This document shows, in pieces, positions 37,395 through 46,108 of a stretch of DNA of 64,000 nucleotides. The notes under the pieces were generated by a model, which was not told where the DNA came from, did not search any database, and saw only the letters and a program-made list of their open reading frames with translations. Positions within the stretch are counted from its first letter, which is position 1; every line of letters starts with the position of its first letter. A program made the position numbers and the translations under genes. The DNA lies in NCBI GenBank assembly GCA_016720925.1, contig JADKJR010000022.1, positions 52,120 to 116,119 of the forward strand, in the 5' to 3' direction. Source of the stretch: Betaproteobacteria bacterium. Lineage in GTDB: Bacteria > Pseudomonadota > Gammaproteobacteria > Burkholderiales > Usitatibacteraceae.

Positions 37395-38608
37395 ACTTCG
37401 ACTACTCGCCCAAGGTCATCGATTTGCAGAAACGCTTGAACGCGTTTTTCGATGAACACATCTATCCGAATGAGCATCGTTTTCATGCCGATGTGGAAGC
37501 CAATACTCTAGCCGGCAAGCGCTGGACGCCGACCGCGATCATCGAGGAATTGAAGCCGAAGGCAAAGGCAGCCGGATTGTGGAACCTGTTCATGCCGCAG
37601 CCGAATCTGGGCGCGGGCCTGACGAATCTGGAATATGCACCGCTGGCCGAGATCACCGGTCGCGTGCACTGGGCGCCGGAAGTATTCAATTGCTCCGCGC
37701 CGGACACCGGCAACATGGAAGTATTTGCCACTTATGGCACACCCGCGCAGCAAGCGCAGTGGCTGACACCGTTACTGGCCGGCGAGATTCGCTCTGCCTT
37801 CGCCATGACCGAACCCGGCGTTGCGTCGTCCGATGCCACCAACATCGAAACGCGCATCGTCCGCGACGGCGACGACTACATCATCAATGGCAAGAAGTGG
37901 TGGATTTCCGGCGCCGGTGATCCGCGCTGCAAGATCTACATCGTCATGGGCAAGACCGATCCCGACGCGGGCAGGCATGTGCAGCAATCAATGATTCTCG
38001 TGCCCGCCGACACGCCCGGCGTGACGGTCGACCGCCCTCTTCCCGTGTTCGGCTACGACGATGCGCCGCATGGGCACTGCGAAATGACTTTCCGCAACGT
38101 GCGGGTGCCGAAGGAAAATATCCTGCTCGGCGAAGGACGCGGTTTTGAAATCGCCCAGGGCCGGCTCGGACCGGGGCGCATTCACCATTGCATGCGTGCG
38201 ATTGGCCTTGCCGAGCGCGCGCTGGAACTGATGTGCAAACGTCTCACGTCACGCGTCGCGTTCGGCAAGCCGATCGCCGCGCAGTCGGTCTGGCATGAAC
38301 GCATCGCCGAGTCGCGCTGCATGATCGACCAGGCGCGACTGCTGACCCTGAAGGCTGCGTACATGATGGACACCGTCGGCAACAAGGCGGCACGCACGGA
38401 GATCGCGATGATCAAGGTGGTCGCGCCGAACGTTGCCCAGCAGGTGATCGACTGGGCGATCCAGGCGCACGGCGGCGCCGGGTTGTCTGATGATTTTCCG
38501 CTCGCCTATGCCTATACCGCGGCGCGCGCGCTGCGATTCGCCGACGGCCCGGATGAGGTGCATCGCGCCGCGCTGGCCAAGTGGGAAATCGGCAAATACC
38601 GGCACTGA
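37391..38608 (+). CDS. Acyl-CoA dehydrogenase
   Basis: 405 residues with the three-domain ACAD fold. FAMTEPGVASSDATNIET binds FAD, KKWWISGAGDPRCKIYIVMGKT follows, and the C-terminal helical domain has QAHGGAGLSDDFPLA. The N-terminus (YSPKVIDLQKRLNAFFDEHIYPNE) is that of the ACAD10/11-like group. The catalytic base is not certain from sequence. With the upstream kinase it probably phosphorylates and dehydrogenates a 4-hydroxy fatty acyl-CoA or similar. Confidence 0.94.
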   Translation: MNFDYSPKVIDLQKRLNAFFDEHIYPNEHRFHADVEANTLAGKRWTPTAIIEELKPKAKAAGLWNLFMPQPNLGAGLTNLEYAPLAEITGRVHWAPEVFNCSAPDTGNMEVFATYGTPAQQAQWLTPLLAGEIRSAFAMTEPGVASSDATNIETRIVRDGDDYIINGKKWWISGAGDPRCKIYIVMGKTDPDAGRHVQQSMILVPADTPGVTVDRPLPVFGYDDAPHGHCEMTFRNVRVPKENILLGEGRGFEIAQGRLGPGRIHHCMRAIGLAERALELMCKRLTSRVAFGKPIAAQSVWHERIAESRCMIDQARLLTLKAAYMMDTVGNKAARTEIAMIKVVAPNVAQQVIDWAIQAHGGAGLSDDFPLAYAYTAARALRFADGPDEVHRAALAKWEIGKYRH

Positions 38609-39100
38609 TCATCGTCTGCGCGCCGCCGATGCATCACATCTTCTGCCACGGATTGGCGGCGGGTGGACGCTTGGCATGCAGTCAACGTGTTGCCGGCCGT
38701 GAATACGATGTTCAATTCGCGGATCAATCACGCTGGATTTTTCCAGCATGCGCATTTCCAACTGCGACCGCATGGCCGGGCAGCGCGCGGTCGTCGAGAA
38801 ATGGCGCGCGCTGACCGGGAAACGTCGGCAGGATATTGCGGTGGGAGCGGCGGGATCTCGGCAAGACGCAAGCGGCTTGGCATCCATGCAGGCCGCGCAG
38901 CGCTCTGCATGCGACAGCCGGCTCGCGGGCGATTCTCGTGCGGATCGAATCCATCGCTCAACCTCTAGCACTGGCGCGGCGTTTGAGGCACAATACCGCC
39001 AGAAGCCGCTCCAGTACTAGAGTTTGGTGCACAGTTGATTCACCATCTCTCCCGGCAGGTGCATTCCGGCGCAGGCGCGATTCGGGCCTGAGTCTTGAAG
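38609..39100. other. Degenerate stretch with copy A of a dispersed repeat
   Basis: No intact gene is supported. Several overlapping short frames on both strands have no consistent codon use. Positions 38885-38994 match copy B at 50.2 kb (see the repeat entries). Confidence 0.5.
38885..38994 (+). repeat. Dispersed repeat, copy A
   Basis: About 110 bases similar to 50141-50256, with shared blocks such as gcgggcgat, tgcggatcgaa and the exact core agcactggcgcgg (38967-38979). The alignment needs small gaps. Confidence 0.5.
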
Positions 39101-39721
39101 TCAGTGAGGCAGCGAATCCGGCCGGTCGATCAGCAAGTAGTGAAGTGATGCAAGCTCCGGCGCAGGATGCGCGCCGAACAGCGGATCGTCATGGGACCGG
39201 AAAGCCTTGGCGATTGGCGGCCATTCGTCCGCCGGAAGCAATTCGATGGCGCATGGCAGCACCACGCTTTCCTCGTACGATATGTGCTCGAATTCCAGGG
39301 AAATCTGCTCCGGCAACAGTTGCGCGAAGCGGCTATTGGACGAATCAGGCTGGCACCGGCAGGCCGCAAATTCAGCCATCAGCGCTGTCATCTTGTTCAA
39401 GGCCGTACCGTGAACGTTCATGGCGCCATCGACGACATGGGGTGGTGCCCCGCATTGCTCCATGGCGGAAAACAGGAAATCCTCTTCCGTCTGCTGATGA
39501 ACGCCATGCGCGAACACGTCGAGATAACGCAACAGGGCCGACAGGGCACGCAAATCCGCAGGCAATCTTCCCTTCGCAATGGCCGCCGCCTGAAGCTCAA
39601 GTTCCGCCAGCACACACGCCAGATGCCGGTGCTGTGCACATATCTCCTGTAGCGCGAATTCAATGGGGAATACGGAATTTCGTTTTTGGATTCTGGGGAT
39701 CAAGACCGTGCCTTCACTCAC
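39101..39721 (-). CDS. Hemerythrin-like HHE domain protein
   Basis: 206 residues from a GTG start. His and Glu ligands of a four-helix di-iron bundle are spread as in HHE proteins: QHRHL, HGVHQQTEEDFLF, NVHGTALNKM and EFEHISYEESVVLP. Such proteins bind or sense oxygen or nitric oxide or protect iron-sulfur clusters. It lies divergent from the two-component pair and near a Crp/Fnr gene, which fits an oxygen or nitrosative-stress role, but that is inference. Confidence 0.82.
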   Translation of the reverse strand: MSEGTVLIPRIQKRNSVFPIEFALQEICAQHRHLACVLAELELQAAAIAKGRLPADLRALSALLRYLDVFAHGVHQQTEEDFLFSAMEQCGAPPHVVDGAMNVHGTALNKMTALMAEFAACRCQPDSSNSRFAQLLPEQISLEFEHISYEESVVLPCAIELLPADEWPPIAKAFRSHDDPLFGAHPAPELASLHYLLIDRPDSLPH

Positions 39722-39893
39722 TCAGGCAACAGTTCCAAGTACCACACCGTCGGCACGCCGAAAGCTTGATTTTCCTGTATTGCGGAACAATATTAGGATT
39801 AAAGTAGGAAATGCCTTGTGTCCCGCGCGCAAGGCTTGGTGACAATTGGTAAACAGACCTTAACGAACAAGAACAACTCATTCCAAAGCCCGC

Positions 39894-40662
39894 ATGAATG
39901 CCGTCCGCATGCCCCACCTGCTTTGTGTCGATGACGACATCGATGTCAACGAGCTCATTGCAAATTATTTCAGCCAATATGGCTTCCACGTGACCTGCGT
40001 GCAGACAGGTGACGCGATGCGCAGCGGCTGTCGCCGACGGCGGAATCGACGTGGTGCTCCTGGATCTGGGCCTGCCAGGCGAAGACGGACTCGACCTCGC
40101 CCGCTACCTGCGCGAACACTGGAACGGCCCGGTGATTATCGTATCCGGTCGCGGAGAAACGATCGACCGGGTGGTCGGTCTCGAGGTCGGGGCGGACGAT
40201 TATGTGACCAAGCCGTTTGACCTGCGCGAGCTGCTGGCGCGGGTCAAAACCGTCATGCGGCGCGTCTCGGGTGAAAACCATGAGGCCTTGCCGGCCGCGG
40301 TTGACGGCAATGGCGAGTCGGCCAAATACCTGTTCGAAGGCTGGACGCTGGATAAGGGCGCGCGCCGCCTTGCAAGCCCGGACGATGTCGAGGTCACGCT
40401 CACGCGTGGCGAATTCGATCTGCTGCTGGCGCTGGTCGAAAGGCCGCAGCGCGTCGTGAGCCGCGACCAGCTGATGGACATCATCCACAACCGCGATGCC
40501 GGTCCGTTCGATCGCAGCATCGACGTGCAAATCGGCCGCTTGCGCAAGAAACTCGACGACGATCCGCAGCAGCCGCGCATCATCAAGGCGGTGCGCGGGC
40601 TGGGATACCAGTTCATCGCGGAGGTATCGCGCCCGCCCAGGCCGGGAGCAAAGCGTGGCTAA
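39894..40662 (+). pseudogene. OmpR-family response regulator, frameshifted
   Basis: A receiver domain plus winged-helix DNA-binding protein. The first 41 codons (LLCVDDDIDVNELIANYF) are in one frame and the rest in the next, from about 40017-40022 on. The remainder holds the phospho-acceptor Asp (VVLLDLGLPGEDGL), the Lys in YVTKPFDL, and the C-terminal Trans_reg_C domain (YLFEGWTLDKGARRL, GLGYQFIAEV). The jump corresponds to one extra base or two missing ones and falls within the alpha-2 region, so the protein would be inactive if the frameshift is real. It overlaps the histidine kinase by eight bases. Confidence 0.85.
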
Positions 40663-42784
40663 AGGCGTGGCCAAAGGCACGGTTAAGGGCACTGATAAAG
40701 GCACTGATAAGGGTACGGCGTTCGCAGAAGGGTCGGATGCCCTCTATCCGTCTTTGTTTGAGTCGCTTCCGGACGCCATGCTTGTCGTGAACCGACAGGG
40801 TGTGATCACGTTCGCCAATGAAAAGGCCTGCCTGATGTTCGGATGGCCCCGATCGGAACTTGTTGGCGCCCTCGTCGAGCGGCTTGTTCCGCAGCGATTT
40901 GCAGAAGGGCATCCGCAACAGCGGCAGCATTTTCACGAGCATACTCAGCCGCAGTCGATGGGTGTTGAACGCGAACTGGTCGGCCTGCGGCGCGATGGCG
41001 CCGAATTTCCGCTGGAAATTGCGCTAAGCCACATCAAGATTGGCCACGAAACGCAGGTCGCGGCGGCGATTCGCGATCTGACCTTTACCCTGCGTTTCAG
41101 GGAGGCGACCAAGCGTGCGCATTACAGTTCACAGTTGGTAAAGGTGGGCGCACTCGCGCTGCGGTCCAAGGGTATCGATGAAATGCTCGAAAGCGTGCCG
41201 GATTTCATTGTCGGAACCTTGTCTGCCGACATCGTCATCGTCTTTTGGACGCTCCACGGTGATGAGCTCCGTCCGCGAATCATCCATGGCGTCTCCGCGG
41301 CACACGCGAGCCGGCTGGAAGCCTCGTCCATCGTCAGGATTGAAGCGAATGACCCGCTCGCCAGGGAGCTACCCCGCATCATTCGCGACTATCGCAACGA
41401 AACCGGCGCGGATGCCTTGCTGGCTCGAGAGCTTGGTCTCGGTAGCAGCCTGCGAGTGCCGCTTGCCACCGAAACGCGGCTAGTCGGCCTGCTGGTGACC
41501 TATTCCCGGCAGCCGGACCAGTTTGGCGAGCACGAACTCTATTTCATGCAGGCGGTGGGAAATGTAATTGTCAGCGCATTCGTGCGCGCCGAAGTTGAAT
41601 CGCAATTGGCCTTTTCACAGCGACTTGACTCCATCGGCCAGTTGACGGGAGGTATCGCGCACGACTTCAACAACATCCTGACAATCGTGCTGGGCAACCT
41701 GCAAATGCTGCGGGAGGCGATTGAACGCGCCGGTGCCGGCGAGTTCCTGAAACTGGTGGACTCCGCGCAGCGCGCGTCCAAACGGGGAGCGGAGCTGACG
41801 CACAAGCTGCTCACGATCGCGAGCAGACAGTCACTTTCGCCAGGCGCAATCGATCCGGCAAACGCGCTTGCGGCGATCATCGAAATGCTGCAACGGACAA
41901 TCATCGAGACAATCGAGATGCATTTGCAGGTTGCCCCCGGCTGCCCGTCTTGCCTGGCCGATCCCCTGCAATTCGACACGGCAATCATCAATCTGATACT
42001 GAATGCCCGCGATGCGATGCCGGACGGCGGACACGTGTACATTACGGCAACACCCACCACGCTGCGCGAGGACACGCCCGATGTCGGCCACGAGTTGGCG
42101 CCGGGACTCTATGTGCTGATCAGCGTATCCGACACCGGCCAAGGCATGTCACCCGAGATCATGCGTCGCGTGTATGAGCCGTTTTTTACCACCAAGCCAA
42201 TCGGAAAAGGCACCGGCCTTGGCCTCAGCATGGTCCACGGGTTTGTCAGACAATCGAGCGGCACGATAAGGATAAAAAGCAGACCCGGACATGGAACAGA
42301 AGTGCAGCTCTATTTCCCCTGCGCCGATCGACGCGCGTCCACGTCCGTCGCGCAAGCGGATATCCAACGCCACCAGCGGCAATCACCACCCGGACTGGAG
42401 ACGATACTGATTGTGGACGACGATCTGGAGGTACTTGGTCTGACGGAAGTCCTGCTTGAACGGTCCGGCTATCGTGTCTTGCGGGCTTCAGACACGGCGG
42501 AAGCGATGTGGTATCTGGCGGGACCGGAGCCGATCTCCCTTTTATTCACCGATGTCGTCCTCGGCGCGGGCGAGACAGGCCCGCAGCTTGCCGCCGAGGC
42601 GCTGAAAATCAGACCGGGTTTGCCTGTCCTCTACACGTCGGGATTTGCACATGGCAAGCTGGACGAAGCCGACCTTGGGCCGGCGCTATTCCTGGCAAAG
42701 CCATACCAGCTCGCGGAACTGATTTCGCGCATCGAAACACTTCTGGGCGATCGCCGCGCCGGAACCCGATTTGTCCTGTCTTGA
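40655..42784 (+). CDS. Hybrid sensor histidine kinase (PAS-GAF-HisKA-HATPase-REC)
   Basis: 709 residues from GTG 40655, which has GGGAG six bases upstream and overlaps the regulator stop. An unusual N-terminus repeats a V/T-x-K-G unit. A PAS domain (SLFESLPDAMLVVNRQGV) and a GAF-like domain follow. The phospho-acceptor His lies in LTGGIAHDFNNIL; the ATPase boxes are LNARDAMPDGG, DTGQGMSPE and GTGLGLSMVHGF. A C-terminal receiver carries the Asp in LLFTDVVLG and the Lys in FLAKPYQ. No membrane helix is present, so it senses a cytoplasmic signal. Confidence 0.9.
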   Translation: MAKGVAKGTVKGTDKGTDKGTAFAEGSDALYPSLFESLPDAMLVVNRQGVITFANEKACLMFGWPRSELVGALVERLVPQRFAEGHPQQRQHFHEHTQPQSMGVERELVGLRRDGAEFPLEIALSHIKIGHETQVAAAIRDLTFTLRFREATKRAHYSSQLVKVGALALRSKGIDEMLESVPDFIVGTLSADIVIVFWTLHGDELRPRIIHGVSAAHASRLEASSIVRIEANDPLARELPRIIRDYRNETGADALLARELGLGSSLRVPLATETRLVGLLVTYSRQPDQFGEHELYFMQAVGNVIVSAFVRAEVESQLAFSQRLDSIGQLTGGIAHDFNNILTIVLGNLQMLREAIERAGAGEFLKLVDSAQRASKRGAELTHKLLTIASRQSLSPGAIDPANALAAIIEMLQRTIIETIEMHLQVAPGCPSCLADPLQFDTAIINLILNARDAMPDGGHVYITATPTTLREDTPDVGHELAPGLYVLISVSDTGQGMSPEIMRRVYEPFFTTKPIGKGTGLGLSMVHGFVRQSSGTIRIKSRPGHGTEVQLYFPCADRRASTSVAQADIQRHQRQSPPGLETILIVDDDLEVLGLTEVLLERSGYRVLRASDTAEAMWYLAGPEPISLLFTDVVLGAGETGPQLAAEALKIRPGLPVLYTSGFAHGKLDEADLGPALFLAKPYQLAELISRIETLLGDRRAGTRFVLS

Positions 42785-42813
42785 CCCCGCCAAGGTCGGA
42801 CGCGAGGCCGACG

Positions 42814-43569
42814 TCAGTGCGATTGCGACATGGCGACGACGTCCCGCAACGCGTCGCGATCCAGCAGTTCGATTTCGCGAAGGTGAACGTTGATTATGCC
42901 GAGCCGCGCAAATCGTGAAAGTGCACGGCTGACGGTTTCCAGTTTCAGGCCGATCAGGCTGCCAATCTCATTGCGGGTCAGACGCAATTGCAGTTTTGTC
43001 GCCGAGAATCCCCGCGAGCCGAAGCGCCGGGACATCTCCAGAAGAAAGGCGGCCACCCTGCCCTCCGCGTGCAGGCTGCCCATGCTCAGCATCTGCTCCC
43101 GGTCGCTGCGAATTTCGCTGCCAAATGCACGATGTAGTTCGCGTGCCACCGCAGCGTCGCGCTGGCCGCGCGCAATCAAGGCGTCATAGGGAATCGACAG
43201 TACGTCGGAGATGTCCAGGGCAATGGCATCGCATTCGTAGGTGCCCGTTGCAACGGCATCCAGGCCAAGAATGTCTCCCCGCAAATGAAAACCGGTGGTC
43301 CGCTCCCTGCCGTCCTCCGATACGTAACTGGTCTTGGCGAAACCTGCGTTGAGGACGTGGAGGGAATGAAAATCGCCGCCCGCGCGAAATAGCAGGTCGC
43401 CCTGCTTCAGGCGTCGATGGGCAATTGGAAAATCGGAACCCAGCAACCTGGCCAAGTTGCAACCGGGACTGATTGACTCCATGACCGCCGGCGAGTATTC
43501 AAACGCAGGGACAAGACCGGGATGAAAAGTATCTGGACGATGCTGTAGAAAGTCTTGTTCGGCGTGCAT
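42814..43569 (-). CDS. Crp/Fnr family transcriptional regulator
   Basis: 251 residues from ATG 43569, which has AAAGGAG seven bases upstream. A cNMP-type sensor domain (LKQGDLLFRAGGDFHSLHVLNAGFAKT, RGDILGLDAV) is followed by a dimer helix and an HTH (LTRNEIGSLIGLKLETVSRALSRFARLGII). It resembles FNR in its HTH. However, the N-terminus has one Cys (SPGCNL) instead of the CxxCx5C cluster ligands, so a 4Fe-4S oxygen sensor of the classical kind is unlikely. A second Cys lies in TYECDAIAL at the position of the FNR internal ligand. Confidence 0.88.
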   Translation of the reverse strand: MHAEQDFLQHRPDTFHPGLVPAFEYSPAVMESISPGCNLARLLGSDFPIAHRRLKQGDLLFRAGGDFHSLHVLNAGFAKTSYVSEDGRERTTGFHLRGDILGLDAVATGTYECDAIALDISDVLSIPYDALIARGQRDAAVARELHRAFGSEIRSDREQMLSMGSLHAEGRVAAFLLEMSRRFGSRGFSATKLQLRLTRNEIGSLIGLKLETVSRALSRFARLGIINVHLREIELLDRDALRDVVAMSQSH

Positions 43570-43905
43570 GACGGTTCTCCTTTCGAGGGCGCTACGTGAA
43601 AACCCGTGGCGCACAAATTTCTTGTCGCCACGGTGATCACGTTACGAGGCGCATATCATCGAACTATGAACCGACACTAACGTTTTGTAACAGTGGGTAA
43701 CGCCGCCGCTGGCGCCTCACAGGTAAAGTCGCGGAGGCGATAAAACCATCAGCCAATCAATTACTTACTGATATTGCCGACAGCCACTCGCCCGACATTG
43801 TGACGACTGCAACCGATGCTGCTTTCAGCATTGCACATCACCGGCAATCTTATGCGTGCCGATCAGTGCGTGGCGCCTCGAATTTCGAGGATCCCGTAAG
43901 CCGTG

Positions 43906-44352
43906 TCAGGCCTCCGCAAGCCTTTCACGTAACCTGTTCAGCGGCACATTGATGAAATCACGCTCGATAGTCCGAGCCACCACCTTTTTGACGTGCGGAT
44001 CCAGCTGGTGCAGCAGAATGCCGAAGAATGGATTGGAGGCAGCCACCACCAGTTTTGAAAACTCACCGCGCCGCTGGCTTTCCGCAAGCAGTTTCGCCAA
44101 TTCCGCTGCAAAATGATCGCGGGCGTTGCGGTGTGGATCGGTACGTGGCGCCAGCGATGTGCCCGTTCCGGTCGGACTTTGCGCACGACTTGGTTGGTCG
44201 GTAACAAGGCCGGCGGCATTCATCCGCCCTGCTGGATTTCGAAATACGTGGACAACAATCAGCGCGCTGTCCGCGCCACGGTCTTCAACCAGAATGGCTC
44301 TCGCGGAGTTCGCCAGGATTATCCAGGTACTCGGTTTGTCTTTGTTGTCCAT
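43906..44352 (-). CDS. Host attachment family protein
   Basis: 148 residues of the family named after AtsE, which is needed for plant attachment in Agrobacterium. Marks: TWIILANSARAILVED at the N-terminus, RNARDHFAAELAKLL, and LVVAASNPFFGILLHQLDPHVKKVV. The fold resembles eRF1/Pelota domain 3, and the cellular role is unproven. ATG 44352 is preferred over 44367. Confidence 0.85.
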   Translation of the reverse strand: MDNKDKPSTWIILANSARAILVEDRGADSALIVVHVFRNPAGRMNAAGLVTDQPSRAQSPTGTGTSLAPRTDPHRNARDHFAAELAKLLAESQRRGEFSKLVVAASNPFFGILLHQLDPHVKKVVARTIERDFINVPLNRLRERLAEA

Positions 44353-44662
44353 TGTTTGCTCCTTCAATTCGTCGAATGCAGCGTCATTGTCACGATGGTC
44401 AAATCACGTCCGGCTTCCGTCGTGCGCCAGTGTTCGCAAACATCCGGAACGCAGCCGATGTTCCCGCAGAAAGCGCCAGCATGAATCAGCGAAGAAAGTC
44501 CATGTGTTTCCATGCTATCGATCGTGGCGTTGGAGGATTTGACATTTCGCAAGCCCAGGCGTGCCAGTTCATCAGGCAGGGATCGGCAAGGACTTTGATA
44601 TTGGGCAAGCCCCTTGCCTGGACGCCGCGCTAATGTCGTTAGCCGAGAGGCGGCGCACAGCG

Positions 44663-45514
44663 ATGAACCACAAATACCGGACAGCTATCCTCGCCTTGTG
44701 CCTGACGGGCCTCTGCGTGACGGTGACAAGTGCGGGACTGGCATTCGGGTTGCCCGAGCCGGGCGTCGCTCAGCTTGCCCGGATCTTCGAGCGTGAAGTG
44801 GACATGCGTCTGGACGTGCCGGTTGACGAGCAATCGGCCTATGCCCAACGGCTTGAAGACAATATCGTTCAGTTCGGACTGGGCGATTTGCCCGCGCAGT
44901 ATTTCGCAATCGTCGACCGGAACCCGAATATTCAGGCGCTGTTGATCTATTGGCGTTCCGTCCCGCATGATTGGACCTTCATTGGCGCATCGCCGGTGTC
45001 GACTGGAAAGCCAGGCGCATTCGATCACTTCCGCACGCCGCTCGGCGTGTTCGAGCATTCGCTGGACAACCTTGATTTCAGGGCCGAGGGCACGAAGAAC
45101 GAATTCGGCATTCGCGGATACGGACGCAAAGGCATGCGCGTGTTTGATTTTGGCTGGACGCTCGCGGAGCGCGGGTGGGGTTCCGGCGGCCAGAGCGCGA
45201 TGCGCCTGCAGATGCATGCCACCGATCCGGACGTGCTGGAGGGCCAACTCGGACTGGCCCATTCAAAAGGATGCATCCGCATTCCTTCAACGCTGACGGC
45301 TTTCTTGGATCGCTATGGTGTACTCGATGCCAACTATGAAAGCGCGGTCGCGCGCGGCCAGCGGCTTTGGGTATTGCGGGCCGACCGCATCAGCTCACCG
45401 CAGGCGGGACGCTATCTGGTGATCGTGGAGTCCGATCACGGCAAGCGGCCCGCATGGGCGCCACTGCCGGCGGACCGCGCAAAACGGCGGATCGCCCGTC
45501 ACGCCTCGCCTTGA
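44663..45514 (+). CDS. L,D-transpeptidase (YkuD domain) protein
   Basis: 283 residues with a signal peptide (RTAILALCLTGLCVTVTSAGLA). The YkuD motif is HATDPDVLEGQLGLAHSKGCIRI, with the His, Ser and nucleophilic Cys in place. Enzymes of this type make 3-3 peptidoglycan cross-links or attach lipoproteins. ATG 44663 fits the signal peptide; an upstream in-frame ATG at 44561 would bury it. Confidence 0.88.
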   Translation: MNHKYRTAILALCLTGLCVTVTSAGLAFGLPEPGVAQLARIFEREVDMRLDVPVDEQSAYAQRLEDNIVQFGLGDLPAQYFAIVDRNPNIQALLIYWRSVPHDWTFIGASPVSTGKPGAFDHFRTPLGVFEHSLDNLDFRAEGTKNEFGIRGYGRKGMRVFDFGWTLAERGWGSGGQSAMRLQMHATDPDVLEGQLGLAHSKGCIRIPSTLTAFLDRYGVLDANYESAVARGQRLWVLRADRISSPQAGRYLVIVESDHGKRPAWAPLPADRAKRRIARHASP

Positions 45515-45643
45515 TCGACGTCGGTCATTGCCGGATACAGTCGGGCGCCGCGCGTTTGAGAATTATCAAGTCGCATCGAGAAATCGCCGATAACATTTTC
45601 GACATTGAACATCCCGCCGACAGCAACCCACGGAGAAGCGAAC

Positions 45644-46036
45644 ATGCGCGCAATGAATGGCCTGACGCACAGTGAGGTATCGAGACTGATGCAGCAACTG
45701 GAAAAAGAGGAATGCGATGTGCGTAACCTGCTGCTGGAAGAATTCAGCCACCGCGCGTCTGGCCAGAATGGCGCAACCGGGTATCGCGAAGGCACCGACT
45801 TCGGGGTGGTTGCCGACGCCTCGATTGATCATGCTCCTCCCCTCATACTCGGTTGTGTCGCAACGCGGAACGCAATCGAGAAAAGCCTGGATGCCATTCG
45901 GGCGGGCACATATGGCGCTTGCCAGGAATGCGGGCATTACATCGGCCTGAAGAGGCTGCAATCGCAGCCCACCGCGATCCTGTGCATTCATTGCGCGGAC
46001 AAGCACGCGCAAACTCCGAAGCAGCGGCGTCGCTAA
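45644..46036 (+). CDS. TraR/DksA family zinc-finger protein
   Basis: 130 residues. A coiled coil (SRLMQQLEKEECDVRNLLLEE) precedes a C4 zinc finger, CQECGHYIGLKRLQ then CIHC. DksA-like proteins reach into the RNA polymerase secondary channel and tune stringent or stress transcription. CGGAGAAG lies six bases before ATG 45644. Canonical DksA carries a DxxDxA coiled-coil tip that is not clearly present here, so it is a paralogue. Confidence 0.87.
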   Translation: MRAMNGLTHSEVSRLMQQLEKEECDVRNLLLEEFSHRASGQNGATGYREGTDFGVVADASIDHAPPLILGCVATRNAIEKSLDAIRAGTYGACQECGHYIGLKRLQSQPTAILCIHCADKHAQTPKQRRR

Positions 46037-46108
46037 CCCAGGTCCTGCTGGTGGATGTAGCCGCGGGTACCTCGCGGATATCCTTGCCGCGTCGAGTCGC
46101 GTAGCGCT

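Noticed and set aside
38836..39807. 323-residue plus-strand frame
   Set aside because: It lies mostly antisense to the hemerythrin-like gene, is Arg-rich and has no family features.
44364..44552. 62-residue minus-strand frame ahead of the host-attachment gene
   Set aside because: Possible upstream small gene, but no ribosome site, motif or homologue is recognisable.
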